DNA of 19,320 nucleotides, taken from positions 1 through 19,320 of the forward strand of contig JAOUAE010000011.1 of NCBI GenBank assembly GCA_029861085.1, read 5' to 3'. Under the pieces are notes generated by a model, which was not told the DNA's origin, made no database searches, and saw only the letters and a list, made by a program, of their open reading frames with translations. Position 1 is the first letter of the stretch. Every line of letters starts with the position of its first letter. Made by a program: the position numbers and the translations under genes. The stretch comes from Candidatus Nitrosopumilus sp. Its GTDB lineage: Archaea > Thermoproteota > Nitrososphaeria > Nitrososphaerales > Nitrosopumilaceae. Shown here one piece after another: positions 12,533 to 19,320 of this stretch.

Positions 12533-14485
12533 TTGGAACAAATATCTCAATTTGAATTGGCCTCTGATTATACTCCTACGGGTGATCAACCTCAAGCCAT
12601 TGATGCTTTGGTTGATGGTGTAAAGAAAGGTACAGTACAAACATTACTTGGAGTAACTGGAAGTGGCAAGACATTCTCTGTAGCAAATGTTATTGCACGA
12701 ACTGGTAAGAATACCCTTGTAATTTCACATAACAAAACTCTTGCAGCTCAGCTTTATTCAGAATTAAAACAATTCTTTCCAAAAAATAATGTGGGGTATT
12801 TTGTATCCTACTACGATTATTATCAACCTGAAAGTTATCTTCCTCAAACGGATACCTATATTGAAAAAGATACTCAAATTAATGAAAAAATTGAAAAATT
12901 AAGATTGGAGGCAACTGCAATGCTGCTTTCTGGCGAGCCTACAATTATTGTATCTACAGTATCTTGTATCTACTCTCTTGGAAATCCTCAAGATTGGAAA
13001 GATTCCGCAATACCTGTAAGGGCTGGTGAAGAGATTAAACGAACTGAACTAATTAGAAAATTAATTGATGCAAGATATGAGCGAAATGATATTGACGTTG
13101 CACCTGGGAATTTCAGAGTAAAGGGGGATACAATTGATATCACTCCTGCATATTCTGAAGACATCGTTAGAATCTCTATGTTTGGAGATGAGATTGAAAA
13201 AATTACTCTGCTTGATCACGTATCATTAAAAGAAAAGAAAAGAATATCCCAAATGATAATTTTTCCTGCAAAGCATTATCTTATTGCAAAAGATGTTAGT
13301 AAAAAAGCTGTAAAATCAATCCGGGCTGAACTGAAAAATCATTTGCCAAAACTAAATGAACTTGAAAAACAACGACTAGAGATGAGGACAAAATATGATT
13401 TGGAAATGATTGAAGAACTGGGATATTGTTCTGGGATTGAAAATTATTCTAGGCATTTTGATGGCAGAAAGGCAGGAGATAAAGCATTTTGTTTAATGGA
13501 CTTTTTTGGCAATGATTATCTTTTGGTGATTGATGAATCTCATGTTACCTTGCCTCAATTACATGGGATGTACAAAGGAGATTTTTCTAGAAAGGATAAA
13601 CTTGTCACATATGGATTTAGACTACCTAGCGCATATGATAATAGACCATTAAAATTTGAAGAATTTGAGGAGTATATTCAAAACACCGTCTTTGTTTCCG
13701 CAACCCCTTCTGAATATGAGAAAAAAACATCCTCAAAAATTGTTGAACAGCTAGTTAGGCCAACTGGGTTACTTGATCCTCAAATTGAAATTAGATCTAC
13801 TAAAGACCAGATGGATGATCTGATTGATGAAATTCACAAAAGATCTGCTAATTCTGAGCGTGTTTTAATCACTACTTTGACTAAACGGATGGCTGAAGAT
13901 TTGGCAGAATACCTTTCAAAAAAGCAAGTTAGGGTACGATACATGCATTCAGAAATTGAAGGATTGCAAAGAACTGAAATAATTAGGCAATTACGTCTTG
14001 GCGAATTTGATGTTTTAGTTGGCATTAACCTTCTCAGAGAAGGTCTGGATATACCTGAAGTTTCACTAGTTGCAATTTTGGATGCTGATAAGGAAGGATT
14101 TTTGAGAAATTTTACCAGCTTGATTCAAACATGTGGCCGTGCTGCAAGAAATGTAAATGGGACTGTAATTATGTATGCCGATAAAACTACTCAGTCGATG
14201 AAAAATACGATGAATGAAACTAAGCGACGTAGAGAAAAACAAATTCAATATAATAAAGAACATGGGATTACTCCTAGAACCATTGTTAAATTGGTTCCAG
14301 AACAAGAAACCGCTTTAGATGATTCAAAATTAAAATCAATACATGATCTCACAAATGATATAATTGATTTAGATGCACAGATGAAAAAATATTCTGAAGA
14401 ATTAGACTTTGAGCACGCAATAGAATGTAGGGATAGAATAAAACGGATAGAAAAGGAGCTTGAATTTAAAAATGGTGGAAAATAA
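12533..14485 (+). CDS. uvrB: Excinuclease ABC subunit B (UvrB)
   Basis: UvrB is the damage-verifying helicase-like subunit of bacterial-type nucleotide excision repair; UvrA loads it and UvrC is recruited to it. From the TTG at 12533 the protein has 650 residues, normal for UvrB. In order: [20 protein letters not shown], Walker A GVTGSGKT, the beta-hairpin region [20 protein letters not shown], Walker B-type [18 protein letters not shown], helicase motif [21 protein letters not shown], motif [11 protein letters not shown], and a C-terminal UVR motif ([20 protein letters not shown]) that binds UvrC. The frame is open to 12365, but the first 56 residues of that longer version are not UvrB-like, and the TATA at 12503 supports the TTG. 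Its end overlaps uvrA by 14 bp. Confidence 0.95.
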   Translation: MEQISQFELASDYTPTGDQPQAIDALVDGVKKGTVQTLLGVTGSGKTFSVANVIARTGKNTLVISHNKTLAAQLYSELKQFFPKNNVGYFVSYYDYYQPESYLPQTDTYIEKDTQINEKIEKLRLEATAMLLSGEPTIIVSTVSCIYSLGNPQDWKDSAIPVRAGEEIKRTELIRKLIDARYERNDIDVAPGNFRVKGDTIDITPAYSEDIVRISMFGDEIEKITLLDHVSLKEKKRISQMIIFPAKHYLIAKDVSKKAVKSIRAELKNHLPKLNELEKQRLEMRTKYDLEMIEELGYCSGIENYSRHFDGRKAGDKAFCLMDFFGNDYLLVIDESHVTLPQLHGMYKGDFSRKDKLVTYGFRLPSAYDNRPLKFEEFEEYIQNTVFVSATPSEYEKKTSSKIVEQLVRPTGLLDPQIEIRSTKDQMDDLIDEIHKRSANSERVLITTLTKRMAEDLAEYLSKKQVRVRYMHSEIEGLQRTEIIRQLRLGEFDVLVGINLLREGLDIPEVSLVAILDADKEGFLRNFTSLIQTCGRAARNVNGTVIMYADKTTQSMKNTMNETKRRREKQIQYNKEHGITPRTIVKLVPEQETALDDSKLKSIHDLTNDIIDLDAQMKKYSEELDFEHAIECRDRIKRIEKELEFKNGGK

Positions 14486-17291
14486 ATTAAAAATTCGTGG
14501 TGCGAGACACCACAATCTAAAGAATTTGGATGTAGATATTCCAAAAAATAAACTAGTTGTTATTAGTGGATTGTCTGGATCTGGAAAATCTACATTGGCT
14601 TTTGACACAATCTATGCTGAAGGTCAGAGAAGGTATGTTGAATCTCTTTCATCGTATGCTCGTCAATTTTTAGAAATGATGGATAAACCTGATGTAGATT
14701 CCATCGAAGGTCTTTCACCTGCAATTTCTATTCAACAAAAAACTACCAGTAAAAATCCACGTTCCACTGTTGGAACTACCACGGAAATTTATGATTATAT
14801 GAGATTATTATTTGCAAGAATTGGAATTTCTCACTGTACAAATTGTGGACGTAAAGTTTCAACCCAGTCTGTAGAGAGAATATGTGATTCTGCGCTCAAA
14901 GATTTCTCAGGAAAGAAAATTCTTGTTTTAGCTCCGATTATTCGGAGAAAAAAGGGCACATATGAAAAATTATTTGAACAAATCAAAAAGGATGGTTACT
15001 CTAGAATACGCCTAAATGGTGAAATTCTGAGCCTGGATGAAGAAATTCCTTCACTAGACAGGCAAAAATGGCATAATATTGAGATTGTAGTGGATAGAAT
15101 TACATCTGAAAAATCAGAAAGATCTAGACTTTTTGAAGCCATTCAAACTGCAATTAAAGCATCAAAAGGCGATGTAATGATTACGACTGGTGATACAGAA
15201 AAAATTTTCTCACAAAACAATGCATGCCCTAATTGTGGATTAACCGTGGGTGAATTGGAACCGCGATCTTTTTCGTTTAACTCCCCATTTGGCATGTGTA
15301 AAACATGTAATGGTTTGGGTGTAAAAATGGAATTTGATGCTGATTTAGTAGTGCCAGATAAAACAAAATCAATTTTGGATGGGGCCATTGTTCCATGGAG
15401 TGGACGGTTTTCCGCATTTAGACGTCAAGCATTAAGAGCAGTTGGAAAAAAATTTGGTTTTGATTTAATGACGCCTTTTGATAAAATAAGTTCAAAACAT
15501 CTTCAAATTATTTTACACGGAACCACTGATTTAATTGATTTTGAATATCGCTCAAAATCAGGGGATTCATCTTGGAAATCCACTAATGTGTTTGAAGGTG
15601 TCCTGGTAAACCTACAGCGAACCTTTATGGAAACTGATTCAGAATCAAAGCGAGATTGGTTAAAACAATTCATGAGAGACACTCCTTGTAATACATGTGA
15701 TGGTAAAAAATTAAAACCCGAATCTCTAGCAGTAAAAATTAATGAAAAAGGAATAATGGATGTATGTAATTTATCTATTGATCATTGTTATGATTTTTTC
15801 TCCACTTTGGCATTAACTGAAAATGAACAATACATTGCAAGAGATGTTTTAAAAGAGATCAAAGAACGTCTTGAATTTTTAATGAATGTTGGACTAAATT
15901 ATCTCACATTAAACCGATTAAGTTCTACATTGTCCGGTGGTGAATCACAAAGAATTCGATTGGCAACTCAAATTGGTTCCAATTTAACTGGTGTTTTGTA
16001 TGTGCTTGATGAACCTACCATTGGGTTACATCAACGTGATAATACTAGACTCATTAAAACGCTAAATAAGCTACGAAATTTGGGAAATACGGTCATAGTT
16101 GTAGAGCATGACGAGGAAGTTATACGAAATTCGGACTGGGTGATAGACTTAGGTCCAGGTGCTGGAATACATGGTGGAAATGTAGTTTTTGAAGGCACTG
16201 TAAAGCAGATACTTAAGGATAACAAATCTGTTACTGGAAACTATCTAAAGGATCATTCTTTGATCACATTAAAAGATAAAATCCGTAATCGTTCTGGTTC
16301 ATTAGTTATAACAAAAGCATCAGAAAATAACCTAAAAGATATAGATGTTGAAATTCCGTTAGGTCTTTTTGTATCCATAACTGGAGTTTCTGGTTCCGGA
16401 AAATCTACGCTGATTAATGATATTTTACTTCAAACCTTGGAAAATCATTTTTACAAATCAAATGTTAGACCTGGGAGTCACGAGGATGTTGTTGGTTTAG
16501 AAAATATTGATAAAGTTATCGCAATTGATCAATCGCCAATTGGTAGAACTCCCCGTTCAAATCCTGCAACTTACATTGGTGCCTTTACTTCTATTCGAGA
16601 ACTATATGCTAACACTGCATTATCCAAAGAACGTGGATATGCTCCAGGACAATTTTCATTTAATGTAGCTGATGGCAGATGTTTTGCATGTGATGGCGAC
16701 GGAGTTAAACAAATTGAAATGCAGTTTCTATCTGATGTTTATGTAAAATGTGATGAATGTAAAGGAAAGAGATACAACACTGAAACATTATCTGTACTAT
16801 ACAAGGGAAAAAATATTTCAGATGTTTTGGGTATGACTGTTTATGAGGCATTAAATTTCTTTGAAAATGTTCCTTCGATTAAACGAAAATTACAGACAGT
16901 TTATGATGTTGGATTGGGTTATATCAAATTGGGACAATCTTCTACTACGTTGTCTGGCGGTGAAGCTCAAAGGGTCAAACTTGCATCTGAACTATCCAAA
17001 CGTGGTACAGGAAAGACTCTTTACATTTTAGATGAGCCTACAACGGGCTTGCATTTTGCAGATGTTCAAAAATTACTTGAAGTTCTTAATCGCTTAGTAA
17101 ACTTGGGAAATACTGTAGTAGTCATTGAACATAACATGGATGTAATCAAAAATTCTGATTGGTTGATTGATCTTGGACCTGAAGGTGGTGATGAAGGTGG
17201 TCAGATTGTTGCTATTGGAACCCCTGCTGAGATTGCAAAAGCGCCTGGGAGTTATACTGGAAAGTATTTGAAAAAATTGTTAAAAAAATGA
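14472..17291 (+). CDS. uvrA: Excinuclease ABC subunit A (UvrA)
   Basis: UvrA is the ABC-type ATPase that scans DNA for lesions and delivers UvrB. The protein has 939 residues, full length. The first ATPase half has Walker [18 protein letters not shown], the zinc module CPNCG...CKTCNG (near residues 250-280), signature [12 protein letters not shown] and Walker [13 protein letters not shown]. The second half has Walker [12 protein letters not shown], the zinc module CFACDGDG...CDECKG, signature [12 protein letters not shown] and Walker [13 protein letters not shown]. The ATG at 14472 lies inside the end of uvrB, so translation is coupled; a TTG at 14460 and a GTG at 14475 are in-frame alternatives. 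It overlaps uvrC by 4 bp (ATGA). All catalytic motifs look intact. Confidence 0.96.
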   Translation: MVENKLKIRGARHHNLKNLDVDIPKNKLVVISGLSGSGKSTLAFDTIYAEGQRRYVESLSSYARQFLEMMDKPDVDSIEGLSPAISIQQKTTSKNPRSTVGTTTEIYDYMRLLFARIGISHCTNCGRKVSTQSVERICDSALKDFSGKKILVLAPIIRRKKGTYEKLFEQIKKDGYSRIRLNGEILSLDEEIPSLDRQKWHNIEIVVDRITSEKSERSRLFEAIQTAIKASKGDVMITTGDTEKIFSQNNACPNCGLTVGELEPRSFSFNSPFGMCKTCNGLGVKMEFDADLVVPDKTKSILDGAIVPWSGRFSAFRRQALRAVGKKFGFDLMTPFDKISSKHLQIILHGTTDLIDFEYRSKSGDSSWKSTNVFEGVLVNLQRTFMETDSESKRDWLKQFMRDTPCNTCDGKKLKPESLAVKINEKGIMDVCNLSIDHCYDFFSTLALTENEQYIARDVLKEIKERLEFLMNVGLNYLTLNRLSSTLSGGESQRIRLATQIGSNLTGVLYVLDEPTIGLHQRDNTRLIKTLNKLRNLGNTVIVVEHDEEVIRNSDWVIDLGPGAGIHGGNVVFEGTVKQILKDNKSVTGNYLKDHSLITLKDKIRNRSGSLVITKASENNLKDIDVEIPLGLFVSITGVSGSGKSTLINDILLQTLENHFYKSNVRPGSHEDVVGLENIDKVIAIDQSPIGRTPRSNPATYIGAFTSIRELYANTALSKERGYAPGQFSFNVADGRCFACDGDGVKQIEMQFLSDVYVKCDECKGKRYNTETLSVLYKGKNISDVLGMTVYEALNFFENVPSIKRKLQTVYDVGLGYIKLGQSSTTLSGGEAQRVKLASELSKRGTGKTLYILDEPTTGLHFADVQKLLEVLNRLVNLGNTVVVIEHNMDVIKNSDWLIDLGPEGGDEGGQIVAIGTPAEIAKAPGSYTGKYLKKLLKK

Positions 17292-18874
17292 CTTTTGATA
17301 TTTCTGAAATTATCATTCCTACTGATCCTGGAATTTATTTGATGAAAGATCTTGATGGAAAAATTATCTATATTGGAAAAGCAAAGAATTTACAAAATCG
17401 TGTAAGATCATATTTCAACAAAAATCAGAATTACAAGACCCAAAAATTGGTAGAAAATATTTCAGATATTGAATTTGTTTTAACTGATAATGAAAGTGAA
17501 GCTTTTCTTTTAGAATCGAACATGATCAAAAAATATAGACCGCGGTTTAATATTGAATTAAAAGATCAACAAAGATACACATATCTTAGAATTTCTGATG
17601 AGAAATATCCCCGTCTTTTAGTTTCAAGAAGAACTCGGGATGGAAAATTTTTAGGAAAAGGAAAAATTTTTGGACCTTTTACCCAGGGAAGTTCAAAATT
17701 ACTTACAATTGGTACATTAAGAAAAACATTTCAAATTCGAATCTGTAAAACTCTTCCAAAAAAAGTCTGTTTAGAATATCATTTGGGAAATTGTGAGGGG
17801 CCTTGTGAATTTAAAAATGCACAAGAGCAATACCCCAAACATGTTGCAGCATTACAAGATGTACTTAAAGGAAAAAATCAAACTAAAATTTTTACAAAAA
17901 AACTAGAGGATGAAATGCATCAAGCTGCAAAATTACAGCAATTTGAACGTGCAAAAGATATTCGTGACACCTTGGTCAGGCTTGGAAGTCTTAAGACTAA
18001 ACAAAAAATGGAATATGTTGAAAATTCCGATGAGGAATATTTTGGTATAGGAATTCAAGAACATTCTGCAACAGTCATGAATTTTAGAATGATTAATGGG
18101 GTGATAAGAGATAGTGATAAATTCTTTTTTGATTTGGTGGGTGATAATTCATTTTCCAATTTTTTATATCAGTATTATTCCACGCATAAAATTCCCAAAT
18201 TTATTTTGGTTAGCAAACTTCCTGAGAATAAAAAATTATTGGAATCTTTATTTTCAGAACAATCTGGATTTACAGTACAAATTTTGATACCTGACAAGGG
18301 AAAGAAAAAAGACATCATTAACCTAATTTTAAAAAATATCAAATTAATTCATTCAAAAGGTGGAGATCCTGGATTAGTTGAATTAAAAGATATTCTTCAT
18401 CTTCCTGTTATTCCCAATATCATCGAATGCTTTGATATCTCCAATCATGGCGAAGATTTTGCTGTAGGATCTATGTCTAGATTTGTTGGAGGAATTCCAA
18501 ACAAGTCGGGATATCGAAAATTCAAAATTAAAACAGTGTCTAGAAGAGATGATTTTGCAATGATTGGCGAAATAATTAAGAGGAGGTATTATCGACTATT
18601 AGAAGAACATTCTGAACTGCCTGATTTGATAGTAATTGATGGTGGTAAAGGTCAACTTAGTGCTGCCATGAAATCATTGGCATCACTTGGTTTAAAATTA
18701 CCTTGCATTTCTTTAGCCAAAGAAAATGAAGAAGTATATGTTCCAAAAACTAAAAATCCTATTTTAATTCCAAAATACAAACCATCCCTCAAAATTTTAC
18801 AACATGCAAGGGATGAAACTCATAGATTTGGTGTGGCATACAATAGAGCAATACGTAAAAATCAGATAAAATAA
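17288..18874 (+). CDS. uvrC: Excinuclease ABC subunit C (UvrC), lacking the C-terminal HhH domain
   Basis: UvrC makes both incisions around the lesion held by UvrB. The N-terminal GIY-YIG nuclease is complete: G15-I-Y17, Y28-I-G30, R38 and catalytic E76 in FLLESNMIKKYRPRFNIELK. A Cys-containing linker follows (RICKTLPKKVCLEYHLGNCE), then a UVR motif that binds UvrB (AAKLQQFERAKDIRD). The RNase-H-like C-terminal nuclease keeps its D-D-H residues: D near 382 (ECFDISNHG), D near 451 (VIDGGKGQL) and H near 512 (DETHRFG). The protein ends at residue 528, whereas bacterial UvrC continues about 60-80 residues with a tandem helix-hairpin-helix domain. The start ATG overlaps the uvrA stop. Only 19 bp separate it from the convergent cupredoxin gene. 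Confidence 0.94.
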   Translation: MTFDISEIIIPTDPGIYLMKDLDGKIIYIGKAKNLQNRVRSYFNKNQNYKTQKLVENISDIEFVLTDNESEAFLLESNMIKKYRPRFNIELKDQQRYTYLRISDEKYPRLLVSRRTRDGKFLGKGKIFGPFTQGSSKLLTIGTLRKTFQIRICKTLPKKVCLEYHLGNCEGPCEFKNAQEQYPKHVAALQDVLKGKNQTKIFTKKLEDEMHQAAKLQQFERAKDIRDTLVRLGSLKTKQKMEYVENSDEEYFGIGIQEHSATVMNFRMINGVIRDSDKFFFDLVGDNSFSNFLYQYYSTHKIPKFILVSKLPENKKLLESLFSEQSGFTVQILIPDKGKKKDIINLILKNIKLIHSKGGDPGLVELKDILHLPVIPNIIECFDISNHGEDFAVGSMSRFVGGIPNKSGYRKFKIKTVSRRDDFAMIGEIIKRRYYRLLEEHSELPDLIVIDGGKGQLSAAMKSLASLGLKLPCISLAKENEEVYVPKTKNPILIPKYKPSLKILQHARDETHRFGVAYNRAIRKNQIK

Positions 18875-18893
18875 GAAAAAAGGAAAGTTTTGG

Positions 18894-19320
18894 TTAGTTC
18901 ACTGAAACGCTGCCGACCATCCATGGATGAACCATACAGAAGTAATCATATTCTCCAGCATCTTCAAATGTAAATGCAAATGTTGCATCTGCCATTAGTA
19001 AGCTACTGTCAAATACGCCTGATGGACCTTCAGCTGGGCTTCCACTGGTTACAGTGTGTGCTGCTGTGTCTATGTTTGGCCATTCTACTGTATCACCAGC
19101 ATTAATTGTGATGTTTGCTGGTAAGTAACATGCGTTAGAATCTTCACATCCTGGAACTGATGTTCCTACTGGAATATCAACAGTGTGTGTTGTTGGTCCT
19201 GCTTCTGCCATAGCTGCTTTTTCAGCTGCCATTGCTTCTGCTTCTGCCATAGCTGCTTTTTCAGCTGCCATTGCTTCTGCTTCTGCCATAGCTGCTTTTT
19301 CAGCTGCCATTGCTTCTGCT
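18894..19320 (-). CDS. Plastocyanin-like blue copper protein with repeat-rich N-terminus, 5' end outside the window
   Basis: This is a type-1 copper (cupredoxin) domain protein, a group abundant in ammonia-oxidising archaea, where such proteins are thought to carry electrons outside the membrane. The domain begins about HTVDIPVGTSVPGCEDSNAC and ends at the normal C-terminus. Likely copper ligands are the His in DTAAHTVTSG and the Cys, His and Met of YFCMVHPWM. An additional Cys pair (GCEDSNAC) may form a disulfide. Upstream, the frame runs through three identical 13-residue Ala/Glu/Lys/Met repeats and stays open to the edge, so the Met codons in the repeats are not necessarily starts. A signal peptide or membrane anchor would be expected beyond the window. 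Confidence 0.9.
   Translation of the reverse strand, partial: AEAMAAEKAAMAEAEAMAAEKAAMAEAEAMAAEKAAMAEAGPTTHTVDIPVGTSVPGCEDSNACYLPANITINAGDTVEWPNIDTAAHTVTSGSPAEGPSGVFDSSLLMADATFAFTFEDAGEYDYFCMVHPWMVGSVSVN
19201..19317 (-). repeat. Three perfect 39-bp tandem repeats in the cupredoxin gene
   Basis: Units 19201-19239, 19240-19278 and 19279-19317 are identical base for base and the last three bases of the window start a fourth. Each encodes 13 residues made of Ala, Glu, Lys and Met (read as MAAEKAAMAEAEA), probably a helical spacer between a membrane anchor or signal peptide and the copper domain. Lack of silent differences points to recent or ongoing expansion. Confidence 0.92.

Noticed and set aside
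1..19320. tRNA, rRNA, CRISPR, transposase or prophage genes
   Set aside because: No T-loop/acceptor pairs, spaced direct repeats, transposase-like reading frames or terminal inverted repeats were found on reading both strands.

Overview
The window looks like chromosomal DNA of an ammonia-oxidising thaumarchaeon of the Nitrosopumilus/Nitrosarchaeum kind. This rests on the strongly AT-rich sequence, densely packed genes in both directions, archaeal TATA elements about 27 bp upstream of many start codons (leaderless transcripts), frequent TTG starts, many very small Cys-rich proteins, a plastocyanin-like blue copper protein, a luciferase-like (F420-type) oxidoreductase and a bacterial-type uvrBAC set. 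The genus is an inference; no rRNA or other marker is present.

Layout. 1-3155 is a one-carbon and purine block: the 3' end of purD (+), then 5-formyl-THF cyclo-ligase and folD (-, overlapping), an ABM-domain protein and a cupin (+), and purN (-). FolD and the cyclo-ligase interconvert folate one-carbon forms, PurN uses 10-formyl-THF, and PurD makes the substrate of PurN. 3214-4194 encodes a metallo-beta-lactamase/beta-CASP-like nuclease. 4187-6864 is a gene-poor zone with a string of tiny proteins: Cys-rich zinc-binding candidates at 4187-4423 (-), 4711-5031 (reading frame disrupted twice), 5701-5814, 6555-6653 and 6754-6864, a Lys/Ala-rich histone-H1-like peptide at 5245-5418, and a four-helix membrane protein at 5898-6260 (-). 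Three of the tiny Cys-rich ORFs have a TATA-like element 27 bp before the start codon.

6891-10369 is metabolic: glycerate 2-kinase (-), divergent from a short iron-alcohol-dehydrogenase-family reductase (+), followed by a luciferase-like oxidoreductase (+). 10436-12217 holds small uncharacterised proteins and a PNPOx-like flavin-binding protein. 12533-18874 is a tight nucleotide excision repair operon, uvrB-uvrA-uvrC, with overlapping genes; the UvrC ends before the usual helix-hairpin-helix domain. The right edge has a cupredoxin (-) whose N-terminal region consists of perfect 39-bp tandem repeats and runs off the window.

No rRNA, tRNA, insertion sequence, CRISPR array or prophage was seen. 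I found no clear new multi-gene defence or metabolic system. The least explained material is the micro-protein zone at 4.2-6.9 kb, the altered metal site of the dehydrogenase-like protein, and the shared TATA elements between divergent genes.
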